Part shown: in pieces, positions 44,201 to 59,200 of the stretch
Numbering within the stretch: position 1 is the stretch's first letter
Layout: the number at the start of each line of letters is the position of its first letter
Assembly: GCF_025989125.1 (NCBI RefSeq)
Contig: NZ_JAPDNR010000001.1
Coordinates: forward strand, 5,134,087-5,198,086
DNA from: Chitinophaga nivalis
Lineage (GTDB): Bacteria > Bacteroidota > Bacteroidia > Chitinophagales > Chitinophagaceae
Direction of reading: 5' to 3'
Length of the DNA: 64,000 nucleotides
Notes under the pieces: generated by a model
What the model was told of the DNA's origin: nothing
What the model saw: only the letters and a program-made list of their open reading frames with translations
Databases searched by the model: none
Program-made: the position numbers and the translations under genes

Positions 44201-47200
44201 GTTCAACACAAATGATACCTGATGCACCGCTTCTGTGGCGGCAGCAGACCACCATTCATCTGTTGATGACACGGCTGCTGATACTTGTTGCCAGTAGTCC
44301 GTTTCTTTTTCATCTGTCTCATATGCTGCTATAGCGTTTACCCATTGCCGGTAGCTGCTGCCTTTGACAACAGCGGGTGCAGTACCCTGTGCAAGCAGCT
44401 GATGATAATGTTGTTCCAGATCTTCCAGCAGCAGTTGCCAGCTGGTTGTATCTGCCACTAAGGGATGAATGCCCAGCCATAACCAATGCCGATCAGTACC
44501 GGTAGTCTCCAGGTAGCCTGCCGCCACCAATGGGGCATCATACAACCGGAAAGCTTGCTGCCAGCCGGCTATCACGTCCTGTACTTCGATTACACTATTA
44601 ACATGGGCTTCCTGTAATTCAATCGCCACTTCACTATAATACTGCTGATAACCGGTTGCTTGTTGTGTATAGCGGAAACGCAGTGCATCGTGCTGGTTCA
44701 CCAGCCACTGTAAACTTTGTGCCAGGATGGTTTTATCCAGTACCGGTACTTCCAGGGTAAAGGAAGTAACGGTTAACGGATTGGCCACTGCTGGCTGTTG
44801 CAGGAGTAATAACTGCGCCGGCGACAAATCACTTTCACCGGTCAATATACCTTGTTCTGTACGCAGACCCGGCGCTGCCAACGCTATGGCCAGCACCTGC
44901 TCGTACAACGACGCAATGGTCCGGTGCCGGAAAATATCTTTTATACTAACGGTTAAGCCTAACCGCTGTTTGATGCGGTTGACCAGCTGAATACTCACAA
45001 TACTATCCCCTCCCAGCTGGAAGAAATCATCGCGGATACCCACAGCGGCCACTTCCAGTCCTAATACGGAAGCATATATTTCACACAGGATCACCTGTAT
45101 TTCATTTTGTGGCGCATGATATATCCGTGCCAGTGTGAATTTCGGATCCGGCAATGCCTCCCGGTCGAGCTTACCATTGATAGTGAGTGGCAGCTCATTC
45201 AGGTGCACCAGGATGTCGGGCACCATATAATCCGGCAGATAAGCACCCAGATAAGCCTGGATAGCGGTAGCATCCAGCGCATCATCTGCTATATAGTAGC
45301 CCACCAGGTACTTACCGGTTACGCCCGCCTGGTCCCGTGCCAGCACCACAGCCTGCCGGATACCCGGATAAGCAGCCAGCCGGTTTTCTATTTCACCCAA
45401 CTCAATGCGGTGACCTCGAATCTTCACCTGGAAGTCATTACGACCGACAAACTCCAGGTTACCATCCGGCAGGTATCTCACTAAATCGCCTGTTTTATAC
45501 AAACGGCTGTTGTAGCCACTTGTATGCGTGCGCGTAATCCGGAACGGATTATCGATAAACCGTGCAGCCGTTAGCGTAGGTTGGTTCAGGTAACCACGCG
45601 CCACACCGGCGCCACCGATGTACAGCTCTCCGGTAGCCCCTACCGGTACCGGCGCCAGGTTATTGTCCAGTACATATACCGTCGTATTGGCAATCGGGCG
45701 GCCAATCGGCACGCCACTCAGGGAACGGTGTTCTTCCGGATCACACAGATAAGTAGTGGTAAACAGGGTGCCTTCTGTAGGACCATAACAGTTAAGAATA
45801 TACGTAGGACGTACTTCCTGCGATGCCAGCCGGTCTATCAATGCTTTATCCAGTGCCTCCCCACCTACCAGCAGGTATTTCACACTGTTGGCGATGGTAT
45901 GATCCAACAGGTACAAACTATCAAATAAGGTTTTAGTAAGCGACAGGATGCTAACCTGCTGTGTTTCCAGCAATGATTTAAAGCCGGCCACGTCTGCACT
46001 CAGTGTTAAAGCATCTTTTACCAGTACCATCCGGGCGCCATTCAGCAGCGCACCCCATATTTCCAGGATAGACGCATCGAATACGATGGTAGATACCTGC
46101 AGGAATACATCCGCAGCTGTGATCTCCAGGTAATTGGTATTCCGTACCAGCCGGGTCACATTATTATGTGGTACCATCACCCCTTTAGGCTGACCGGTCG
46201 TACCACTGGTATACATCACATAGGCCAGGCTGTGGGCCTCACCGGTTATAGCCGGATTCTCAGCCGGCCAGGTAGCTTTTGCTGCCGACAGGAAAGCTGT
46301 ATCGGTAATATTGGTGACTGCAAATGGTAACGAAGTCTGGAAATCCGCCAGTGCAGCGGCATAGGTATCGTCTGTCAGTACAACGCGTACCTGTGTATCC
46401 GACAGAATATAGTTGACTCTTTCCGCCGGATAGGCCGTATCAATGGGCACATAGGCGCCACCCGATTTCAGGATGGCCAGGATAGCAATGATAACCTGTT
46501 CGGAGCGCTCCATATACAACCCGATGAGTTCATCCGGGCGGATGTGGTAAGTAGCACGCAGATAAGCCGCCAATACATTGGCCTGTTCATTCAGCTCCTG
46601 GTAGGTGAGGCGATGGTTTTCATATACGAGGGCGATGTGGTCCGGCGTCAGCAGCACCTGTTCTTCAAACAAAGCAGATAGCGTCAGGTCTGACGGATAA
46701 TTTTGTCGGGTATCATTCCATACATGTACAATTTCCTGGTAGCGGGATTCTTCGAGATGTGACAAGGCACGGGAATCTATGGCCGGATTTTTCACCAGTT
46801 GTTCCAACAGGTGATCTACCCCGGCTATTACTTCCGTGATAATGGTTTCATCAAACAATTCCTTGGCATACTGCAGGATAAAAGACAATTGTTTTTCATG
46901 ATCCACCACGGCTACTCCCAACGGATAATCCAGCTTGCCTTCCGTTTCCCCGAAAGAGATCGACAGTTCCGCAGCGGTGAAGTTATTGGCAGGCACAGGA
47001 ATATTTTCATATACAAACAAGCTATTGAACAACCGCTCACCTTCTTTTTGTAAACGCGCCAGGCTCACTTCACTCCGGGTGTTGGCCGCCTGTATCTGCT
47101 CCTGCAAAGACCGGATGACCGCTAGTACACTACCCGGCGTATGTTCCAGGATCACCGGCAGGGTATTGATGTACAAACCTACGGAGTGTTCAATGCCTGG

Positions 47201-50200
47201 AATAGGCAGCACACGGCCAGATACCGTCATGCCCACCACGGTAGTCTGACTGTTGCCATAAACACTCAATTGCCGGTGCCAGGCATATTGCAGTACAGCC
47301 GTTACCGTTAGTCCGTTGGCAGCGCAGAAATCTTTCAATGCCTGATAACGCTCACCGGTAAATGCCAGCGAAGCCGTTGCCATCTCATCAATATGCCGGT
47401 AATCAGATAAGATCACCTGCTTTTTGTCTGCCTTTAACCAACCGGTAAGGGCATCTCCATTTTCCAGCTTACGTACATATGCTTCCCAGTATGCCTGATT
47501 TGCATCGCGGTGGGTTTGCAGGTACTGACAAGCCAGGTCGTAACTGTTGTCCGGCACGACTTCCACGGCTTCTCCTTTCAGTAATTGCAGATAGGTATCG
47601 TGTGCATAGTTGACGATAATCGGAAAACTCCAGCCATCCAGGATAGCATGATGATTACTGAATAACAGGCTGTAATGACCGGCCGCCCTTTTGATCAGGT
47701 ATATCCGGAACAGATTACCGGCAGACAAATCATAAGGGATTAAGCGGTCGGCATCCACCAATGCTTTTACCTGTGCGTCCTGTGCTGCGGCCGGCGTACG
47801 GCTGATATCCAGGTATTGCCACTGCGGTTCACCTGTTTTATCAATCACCTGCACCAATGCTTCCTCCCACGCAAAACGCAGGCGCAAAGCACTGTATTTC
47901 TCCTGGGTATGCCGCCAGGCCTGTTGTAGTTTAGTCTCCTCTATCGGATTGTGATAATGCCATAAAGCCTGTACGCGATAGGCATCATCTTCCGCTCCCT
48001 GGTTCAGGGCATGATAGATAAATCCTTCCTGCAGGCTGGTGGCCAGGTAAACACCATTGATTTCCCGATTGGCCTGTAACGTATGCAGATAGGTATCTGA
48101 GATGATATGGCCGATATCACTGCCTGTGAGATAAGACCGGTTGGTTTGCTCCAGCTGGCTGACCAATGTCGACAGGGCTTGTTCGAACAGGTTTGCAATG
48201 GTTGTAGTAACGGCTTCGGGTAAACGACCCGCGATGACAACCTGCAGCGTTCCATTGGTAATGCCTGCCTGTAAACGGAGTAATGCATTCCCCTGCGTGG
48301 CTGCCGGTAACCAGGCATCGCTGTTTTCAGCGGCGATCTGCCAGTTGTTATGATCGTTGTTTTGTACCGGTAAATAACTGAACCGGATGACAGGTATGGC
48401 CGCTGTCTGATCTGATAAAGCATTCCAGGTAATGCCACCGGCAGGCACCTTCCGCAATGCTTCTTTTACCGCAATGATAACGGCACTGGCATTGGTTGGT
48501 TCCGGTACCGATAGACCTACCGGATATGCAATCGCCAGCCGGCCTGTTGTACGGGTAATATCTCCTCCGGTAAATGTCCGGTTGTTATCTTCTACCCATA
48601 CATAATGCTGACCAGCTCCTGTAAACTCCTGTAACGCCACACCCCAGGCACTTAGCAGCAGATCATTTACCGTGGTCCCATATACGTCACCTATATTTCC
48701 CTGCAGCCGGGCAGTTGCTGCTGCATTCCATACAAAGGCAGCTTTACTGAAATCGGCCGTGGCTTTTTCCTGTAATAAGGCATTATAAGCCGGAATACCC
48801 TCGGTAGCAGTTTGCCAGTAGGTATCCTGCGTATCCGCATTAATGGCCGATACAGCGTTTACCCATTGCCGGTAGCTGGTGCTTTTAGCCGTCAATATGG
48901 TACCAGCCGCGATACCCGGGATATCTGCCACCTGTATCTGTCCGTTTTGTATACCTGCTGCAAAATATTCATACAGCCGCTGCAGGTCTTCCGCGAGCAA
49001 ATGCCAGCTGTAGGCATCCGTGAGCAAATAATGCGCGGCCAGCCAGATCCGGGCACTGCCATCGGCATATCCATCCAGGTAACCTGCTGCTACCAGCGGC
49101 CCCTGTTGCAAATCGAAATCTTCCTGCCAGGACAGCAAGACTGCCGGCAGCTCCGCTGCCGTGATACCGTCATTGATATGGAGATAATGAAGCGGAATGT
49201 CTGGCGTTTCTGTTGCATAATACTGGCGATACGTTCCTTCCTGTTTTTCATACCGGAAACGCAGCGCATCGTGATAGGTAATCAGCTTATGGATACTATG
49301 TGCCAGTATTTCCCTATCCAATGCAGGCACCGTTATCAATAGTGATGACGTATACTGCGCCGGTGTTGTATAAACACCCTGCGCCACTTCGCGGAAAAAC
49401 CATTCCTGCGCCGGCGCCAGTGCACTTTCTCCACTCAACAGCCCGGCTTCTGCTTCCACCGCCGGCGTACTGGTGATGATGGCTGCCAATACATTATCAA
49501 ATAAAGCAGCAATAGTAGTATGATTGAAAATATCATCTATACTAACGGCAAAGCCCATACGTTGTCTGATCTGGTTAATCAACCGGATACTGACAATACT
49601 ATCACCGCCTAGCTGGAAAAAGTCGTCCTGAATACCTACTGCCTCCACAGCCAGTCCCAGCACTTCCGCGTAGATGTCACACAGTAAAGACTGGGTGTCA
49701 TTCTCCGGTGCGTGATAGGTGCGGCTTTCTGTAAACTGCAATGCCTCCAGTGCATTCCGGTCCAGTTTACCACTGATCGTCAGCGGTAGTTTTTCCAGGT
49801 GCATAAAAGTGGCCGGCACCATATATTCCGGTAAAGCCTCCTTAATAAAATCGGATAACGCAGCACTATCTTCCGCTTCGGCCGCCACGTAAAATGCAGC
49901 CAGGTATTTGCCACTGCCGGAAGGATGGTCTTTGGGCAGCACGACAGCCTGGCTGATACCAGGATAATTCAACAACCGGTTTTCTATCTCACCCGGCTCA
50001 ATACGATGTCCGCGTATCTTCACCTGAAAATCACTCCGGCCGGCAAACTCCAGGTTACCATCCGGCAGGTATCTCACCAAATCACCCGTACGATATAAAC
50101 GACCATTCTGCTGATTGGCTTTTTCTACTGCTGTTTGAAAAGGATTCGCCACAAATCGTTCTGCTGTCAGTTTTTCCTGATGGAGATAGCCGCGGGCAAT

Positions 50201-53200
50201 ACCGGCACCACCTATACACAGCTCCCCGGTAGCACCTTTCGGCACTGGCGCCAGGCGGCTGTTCAGCACATACACGGTTGTATTCGGCAACGGACGGCCA
50301 ATCGTCAGATGGCTGCTGGTAGCCGTATAGTGATGCAGCGTGGCACACACGGTTGCTTCTGTAGGACCATAGGCGTTAATGACCTGCGTACCCTGTGCAT
50401 GGTACTGCTGCATGATCTGCGGGTTGGTGGTATCGCCGGCTACTACCAGTGTTTTCAATGGCAGCAGGCAGGATGTATCCAGTAAGGCAGGCGGAATAGT
50501 AGCGATATCCACTGCATGTTTCACCAGGTAGTTTCTCAACAGATAGAGGTCTGTTCTGGTTTTATTGTCCGGGATGTAAATACTGTGTCCATGCAACAAA
50601 CCGGTAAATATTTCGCTCACATGCGCATCAAACACATAGCTCGCATACCAAAGACAACGTTGTGCCGTTACCGGTACCGTACCTGCTAAACCGAATGCCG
50701 CCCCTTGTACAGCGGCCAGGTTTACAGCGCTTTTATGTTCTACCATCACCCCTTTGGGCAATCCGGTAGTACCACTGGTATAGATGACATATGCGAGATG
50801 ATGGCCTTCTACCGGCATCACCGGGTTGTACTTCGCATAAGGCGCCGCATTGGTTTGATAAGCCGTATCCGTTATGTTCACGATGCCAATAGCTGCCGGT
50901 AATGCCAAAGCCGTTAGCTGTGTCACATTGCCGGCGTCTGTGATGATCACCCGTGCACGGGTATCAGACAGGATAAACCGTACCCTGTCTGCGGGATAAG
51001 CCGGATCAATTGGTACATAGGCGGCGCCGGATTTTAGTACCGCCAGTATCGCTACCAGGGTATTTTCTGTTCGTTCCAGCTGCAGGGCAATCAGTTCATC
51101 CGGCTGAATGGCATACGTAGCCACCAAATGTGCCGCCAGCACATTGGCGCGTTCATTCAATTCCCGGTAAGTCAGTGAACGATCTTCGAATACAACGGCG
51201 GTATCTTCCGGCGTACGTAGTACCTGTTGTTCAAACACACCATGTATCGTCTGATCAGAAGATTGTCTGTTATTCAATCCATGTACGATTTCATCATAGG
51301 CGGAAGGATCGAGGAATTGAAAATCATCCGGTTCAATATCCGGATTACCGACCAGTTGCTGTACCATACTGCCAATACCATCCAGTACCTGCCGGATCAT
51401 CACCGGATCAAATAATTCGGCCGCATAATTCAGCCGGAACAGCAGTTGCCGGCCCTGTTCCAACACAATTACGCCCAATGGATAATCCAGTTTTTCTTTC
51501 GCTTCGTGGAAAGACAACGATAATTCTTTTTTAACCGCATCCTCTGCTGAGAAAGGATAATTTTCATTCACGAACAAACTGCTGAACAGCCGCTGGCCAT
51601 CTTTTTGTAGCCGGGCCAGGCTGGTAGCGCTACGGCTGTTGGCTGCCGTAATCGCCTCCTGCAGTGATTTGATGACCGACAATGCTGTACCGGCCGTATG
51701 TTCCAGAATCACCGGCAGCGTATTCATATACAGACCAACGGAGTGTTCAATGCCTTCTACCGGCAGATTACGGCCGGATACGGTCATACCTGTCACTGTA
51801 GTATCCGCATTCCCATAAACGCGCAGTTGCAGATGCCACATATATTGCAGCACGGCATTTACCGTCACGCCCTGTTCGACACAATATTTTTTCAAGGCCT
51901 GGTAGCGGTCTTCCCGTATCACCAGATCCTGGTAAGTGGTTTCAAGAATATGCCGGTAATCTGCCAGCGCCAGGTGCCGCTGTGATGATAACAGCAGTCC
52001 GCTCAGATCCGTTTCTTCCTGCAGGGTACCTACGTAGTTATCCCAATAAGTCTGATGATCATTCCGGTGTTCCTGCAAATACCTGCTGGCGGTGAAATAA
52101 CTTTCGTCCTGTTGCAGATCTGCGATTCCATCGTGCCGCAACTGCGTGTAGGTGGTATGGATATACCCCAGTAACAGCGATACGCTCCAGCCATCCATCA
52201 TAATGTGGTGGTGACTGAGGGTACAACGATACGAGGCCTCTCCTAACTTCAACAGATATACGGCGAACAGCTTACCTCCTGCCAGATCATAGGAAACAAA
52301 CCATTCATCTGCCAGCAACGTTGCTATGCGGGCTTCCTGCGCCGCTTCATCCAGGTCGCTGAGATCCAGGTAACGCCAGTTCAGTTGCCCTGTTTTATCG
52401 ATGATTTGTATCAAAGCTTCTTCCCATGCAAAGCGCAGGCGTAAGGCATGATACTTATGTTGTGCGTGGTGCCATACCTGTTCCAGCAGCGGCACATCCA
52501 GGGTATTATTATAATCCCATACCGTCACCATCCGATAGGCATTACCCGCCACGCCCTGGTGCAGGGACTGATAAATAAATCCTTCCTGCAGGCTGTTGGC
52601 CAGGTAAACGCCGGTTACTTCCCGCTCTGCCTGTATCGCCTCCAGGTGTTTATCAGATATAATATGCCCGATATCACTGCCTGTCAGGTAACTCCGCGTT
52701 ATTGTTCCCAAATAATCTACCAGGCTTATCAGCGCTTCGCGGAATCCCGCTGCAAACTCCGTCAATATAGCCTCCGGCAATAAACCGGTCACCATAAACT
52801 GCAGCTGACCATTGATCGCAAAGCCGTTAATACTCAGCACACTGTGGTCTTTGTTGCCGGAAGCAACAGACCAGCCACTGGTTTCATTGGTAATAAACCA
52901 GCCATTGGTATCGGCTTTATCCTGATTTTCCAATTGCCCCAGGTAGTTGAAACTGATCACCGGGAGCTCATCGGTCGTATAATGATGCAATACGCCGTAG
53001 CCAATACCGTTATGCCGGACCTTCCGCAGGGCTTCCTTGACCGCTATAACCGTGTCGCCTATATGTTTATCCGCAGCCGTTAGTATTTCCACCGGATATA
53101 TACTGGTAAACCATCCTACGGTATGTGTAATATCTGTTTCCGTAGACAGCTCTTCCCTGCCGTGTCCTTCCAGCAATACATGGTGCCGGTGGCTGCCCGT

Positions 53201-56200
53201 CAGTCCGGATAAGGCGATACCCAATGCACTGAGCAACAGGTCGTTGATACGGGTATGGTAAATATGATGACTGTCCCGTAGTAAGGAAGATGTATATTCC
53301 TTGCTAAGCTCAATAGCGGTCCGGTTGATCTCACCGGTAGCCTGCTTTTTCAGCAAGGCATTACTTCCCGGTACACTGGCTATGATTTCTTTCCAATAAG
53401 ATACTTCTGCAGATAAATTCGTTTTCATAATAGTGTTGTATGAATTAATAACGTTTACCCATTGCCGGTAGCTGCTTCCTTTAGGCCCGGTTATCTGTTT
53501 GATTTCCGCGTTGGAAAGATCAGCAGGTTGGGGTTTTCCGGCCTGATGTGCTTCGGCTAAATGGGTGTAAATTTTGTGAAGGTCTTCCATGATGATACGC
53601 CAGCTGACCGTATCCATCAACAGGTGATGCGCAGCAAAGTAAATCCGGGCACGCCCTGCTGCATAACCTTCCAGGTAGCCGCAGGCTACCAATGGACCGT
53701 TATACAGATCGAAACCACTTTGCCAGTTGGTGAATACTGCAGACAGCTCTGTGCCGGCCGGCAGTTCGTTCACCTGCAGGTAATTTATTTTTATGGTATC
53801 GGCTACTTCGCTGTAATACTGCCGGTACGTACCGTCCGTACGCTGGTAACGGAACCGTAAAGCATCATGCTGTTGTAATAATATTTTCAGGCTTTGCTCC
53901 AGGATAGCTATATCCAGTGTGGGCACATCTATGAGGAAGGATTGGTTATAATGATGGGGCGTCTGGTAATACCCCTCTTCCGTCATCCGGAAAAACCATT
54001 CCTGGATCGGCAATAAACCGCTTTCTCCGCTCAGTATGCCCTGTTCTGCCTGTACCGCAATAGCCGCATTGTCCGTTTGTTGTTTCAGGTAAGTGTATAA
54101 GGTGGCAATGGTACTATAGGTAAAGATATCATCGATACTCACTGCCAGGCCTAAACGCTGCCGTATCCGGTTTGCGACACGAATACTGACAATGCTATCG
54201 CCGCCCAGCCGGAAAAAATCGTCGTATATACCTACTGCTGCTACAGACAGGCCCAATGCATCTGCATAAATTTCACATAACAATACTTCTGTTTCCGTTT
54301 GTGGAGCAGCATATCCCTCACTGGCTGTGAGTACAGGGACAGCAAGGGCTTTCCGGTCTACCTTACCACTGGGTGTCAGCGGTAACTGTACCAAATGTAC
54401 CCAGGTAGCGGGAATCATATAGTCCGGCAAATGTGCGCCGATATATGTTTCCAGTGCAGTAATATCCAATGGTTCATCGGACACATAATATCCGGCCAGG
54501 TATTTACCGGTGCCGGAAGCGTGATCACAGGCCAATACGACTGCCTGTCGTATACCAGGATAAGTGGTCAGGCGGTTTTCTATTTCACCCGGCTCTACGC
54601 GGTTACCGCGTATTTTCACCTGGAAGTCACTCCTGCCAATAAATTCCAGGTTACCATCCGGCAGGTATCTCACCAGGTCGCCGGTTTTATAGAGACGGCT
54701 GTTATAGTCTGTCGTGTTTTCAGAAGATGTATAAAAAGGGTTGGCGATAAAACGTGTAGCCGTTAACGTTTCCTGATGCAGGTAGCCGCGGGCGATGCCC
54801 ACCCCGCCGATGCATAGTTCTCCGATGGCGCCTGGCGGTACGGGAATCAATTGTTCATCCAGTACATACGCGGTTGTGTTGGGCAACGGCCGGCCAATGG
54901 TCAGGGAGCCACTGGCTGACGTATAATGATGTAACGCTGCGCACACGGTCACTTCTGTAGGGCCATAGGCATTAATGACCTGCGTACCCTGCGCCTGGTA
55001 ATGTTCCATCAGCGAGGCGCTGGTCACATCGCCTGCCACCACTAAAGTTTCCAGCGGCAGCAGGTTGGTCGTATCCAGCAATGCAGGCGGTATGGTGGCA
55101 ATATGGATATCGTGTGCCGTGATATAAGCTTTCAGCAGATAAAGATCTGTTCGGGTATCATTATCCGCTATATATAACCTGTGCCCGTATACCAGGCTGG
55201 TAAACACTTCACTGACATGTGCATCAAACACATAGTTGGCATACCACAAGCAATGCAGGTAACGGTTATCAGCGAGGCCAAAGGCAGCGCCCTGTGATAA
55301 AGCCAGATTCACGACACCGGTATGTTCGATCATCACTCCTTTGGGTTGACCGGAAGTACCACTGGTATAAATCACATAGGCCAGATGCCGCGGGCCGGCT
55401 GTAGCCACCGGATTCACGGTAGGATAGATACCCCTTACACTGTGCTGATAAAAATCACCGGTAATATTTTCTATCGCCAGCGAATGATACGCCAGGATAT
55501 CTGTTAAACGTGGCTCCGTATTATTGTCTGTCAGTACTACCCGCGCGTTGGTATCTGATAGGATATAGGCAATCCTTTCTTCCGGATAGGCCGGATCTAC
55601 CGGTACATAAGCACCACCAGCCTTTAAGACGGCCAGCATGGCTATCAGCATATGTGCCGACCGTTCCAGACAGATACCCACGAGTTCATCGGGACGAATA
55701 AAGTAATTGGCGCGCAGGAAAGCCGCCAATACATTGGCCTGTTCATTCAACTCCCGATACGTGAGCGCCTGGCCATCAAACACCACTGCTTCCCGATCAG
55801 GCGTACGCAATACCTGCTGTTCAAATAAAGCATGCAGCGTTTGATCTGCGGGATAAGGCGCGACAGTATTATTCCAGTTACGGATAACTTCCTGGTACTG
55901 TGTATTGTTGAGGTAACGTAATACCGGCGCCTCTTCCGTGACAGCCAGCTGTCCCAGCTGATCTGCCAGGAAGCCGATGCCATCCAGGAACTGCCGCATC
56001 ATACGGGCATCAAATAATTCACCGGCATACCGCATCAACAATACTACCTGCTGGTCATGATCTGTTACATTTACCCCTAATGGATATTCCGATTTCAGCT
56101 CCAGTTGTTTGAGCGATAATGATAAACCATCTCCCCCCAGATTATTAGCGGTACCTGGCAGGTTTTCATAAACAAACAGGCTATTAAACAAGCGCTCCCC

Positions 56201-59200
56201 GTTTTGCTGAATACGGGCAAGACTTACTTCACTGCGGCTATTGGCTTCCTGTATCTGATCCTGCAGGGAGCGGATGGCATCCGGCACCTGCTGCGCGGTA
56301 TGTTCAAAGATAACCGGCAACGTATTCAGGTATAAACCAACAGCGTGTTCAATGCCCTGTACCGGCAGGTTACGGCCTGCTACCGTCATACCCAGTACGG
56401 TCGTGTTACTCCGGCTGTAAACATGTAGTTGCCGGTGCCACAGGTATTGCATCACCACATTCACCGTAAAACCATGTACCGCACAGAAATCTTTCAATGC
56501 ATGATAACGGTTGCCATCAATGGTGAGATGCAGCACTTCGGCATTTGTGACCTGCCGGTAATCCATCAGCGCTACGTGCCGCATGTCCGGTTTCAGCAAT
56601 CCACTCAGGTCATCTTTGGCTTGCAGCTGTCCTACACATTGTTCCCAATAGGCCAGGTGATCGTCGCGGTGGTCCTGCAAATACCGGCGTGCGGCAGTAT
56701 ACACTGCATCCGGTTGTATGTCAGGTACGATACCCTGCTGGAGTTGCAGATAGGTATTATGCACCTCATCCAACAACGGTGGTTCACTCCAGCCATCGAG
56801 GATGGCGTGATGATAACTGAATACGCTATGATAAACGGCTGTTTCCAGTTTCAGCAGATATACCCGGAATAACCTGCCTGCTGCCATATCATAGGCTTCG
56901 GCCTGATCGGCCAGCAACACCTGCCGGATATAATGCTCCTGTTCAGCAGCAGCCAGCGTACTGATGTCTTCATAACGCCAATCCAGCTGCCCGTATTTAT
57001 CTACGATCTGTACCAGTGCCTCTTCCCAGGAGAATCGCAGCCTCAGGGCACTATAGCGTTGCTGTGCATATTGCCACGCCTGTTTCAGCAGCGCCACCTC
57101 TATTTCATTGCGGTAATCCAGTTCCCGTTGTACCCGGTAGGCATCCTGGTGAACGCCCGCATGCAATACCTGGTAAATGAAACCTTCCTGTAATCCGTTG
57201 GCGAGAAAAACGTTTTCAATTTCCCGTGTTTCCTGTATGGTCTGTAAGACCTCCGGTGAAACAACGTGTGCCACATCGCTGGCCGTCAGATAGGTACGGG
57301 GTATCGCTCTCAGTTCGCGGATTAATTGATCCAACGTTTGCTGATAGTTATCTGCAATCGTCTGTAAGATAGCTTCCGGGAGGTGCCCACTGATGGTCAC
57401 ATACAACCGGCCATCCAGCTTCTCGTGACGGATGTGGAGCATGCCTGGTTCTTTATTGCCGGCAGCAACGGTTTGTCCACCGCTTTCCGGCAATACCTGC
57501 CAGCCACCGGTTGTAGCGGCATTCAGCTGATCAACATATGCAACATGTACCGCCGGCCAGTCACTGTTGGCATCTACCGCTAAAATCCCATAGCCGGCAC
57601 CGTTAGCTTTTATTTTCCTGCGGGTTTCTTTTACTGCTATGATCAGCGCACCAGTATCTCCCGGGTGCACAAGCGGTAAGGATACCGCATAACGGGTAGC
57701 GAAACTACCAACGGTATGGGTCAAATCCAGTTCCGGCGTTGCCCACCAACGGCCATCATCTGTTACCAGCACCTCCGCTACCGGTAGACCGGTAAGGCGG
57801 GTCAACACCTGGTTTACGGCACTCAGCAACAGCTCTGTGGTATGGGTATGATATACCTGATTGGCATCCTCCAGCGATGCAACCGTGATAGGTTCCAATG
57901 TAAAGACTGCCCGGCCGGATTGTTCCACCACCTTGTTTTTCAGCCAGCTGTCAGCAGCAGGTTTTACTGCTGTAGTTGCAGCGGCTGGTATCTCGTTTGT
58001 TTTGATGGCGTGTATCCATTGCCGGTAGCTGCTGCCTTTGGCGCCCAGGATCATCGCACCGGTGATACGTGGCAGATCCGCTGGTGTAGCCCGGCCACTG
58101 CTGAGGGCATCCGATAAATAATCATAGATTTTTTGCAGGTCGTCGAGGAGGATACGCCAACTGATATCATCGGCCAGCAACTGATGCACAGCCAGCCAGA
58201 TACGGGCACGGCCACCGGTATACCCATCGAGGTACCCAGCTGCCAGCAGCGGTCCTTGTTCCAGGTCAAAATGTTGCTGCCAGGTGGTAAGGATATGCGC
58301 CAACGCTTCCTGCGACAGGCCGGTTACATCCTGGTATTGTAGGGTAACCGCCCTTGTTTCATCGTCATACCATTGGCGATATCCGGTGGTGGCAGGTTCA
58401 TACCGGAAGCGCAAGGCGTCGTGGTATCCGGTCAGTTTCCGGATACTTTGTTCCAGGATGGTTTTATCCAACAGGGGAACATCCACCAGATAAGCCTGGT
58501 TGCAATGCTCCGCAACCGGATAAACACCGGTAGTTGCCTGCTGTAAAAACCAGGATTGCCACGGCGACAAACCACTTTCTCCCGTGAGCAGCCCCTGTTC
58601 CGTCAAGGTAGGCACAGTGCCCCCTCCTGCGGAGATCACCTGTTGATACAACAACGCAATTGTTTTGTACCGGAAGATGTCCTTCACATGTACGGTCAGG
58701 CCTAAACGCTGTTTGATACGGTTCACCAGCTGAATGCTGGCGATGCTATCTCCCCCCAGCTGGAAGAAATCGTCATGAATACCAATAGCTGTTAATGGTA
58801 ATTGCAGTACATCTGCATAGATGCTACACAGGATCGCTTCTGTTTCATTTTCCGGCGCCTGGTAGTAGCGGTTATCTGTCAGCTGCGGTACTGGCAGGGC
58901 GTCGCGATCCAGCTTACCATTAATGGTCAGCGGTAGCCGGTCCAGGTGTATCAGCACGGCCGGTATCATGTATTCCGGCAGATAGCTTGCCAGATAAGTC
59001 AGTATCGCGGCATGATCCAATGCTTCTGCTGCCACATAGTAACCAGCCAGGTATCTGCCGGTAACAGATGCCTGTTCTCTCACCAGCACAATGGCCTGGC
59101 GGATGCCAGGATAAGCAGCAAGACGGTTTTCAATTTCCGCCGGTTCAATCCGATGGCCCCGGATCTTCACCTGAAAATCGTTGCGGCCGATAAACTCCAG

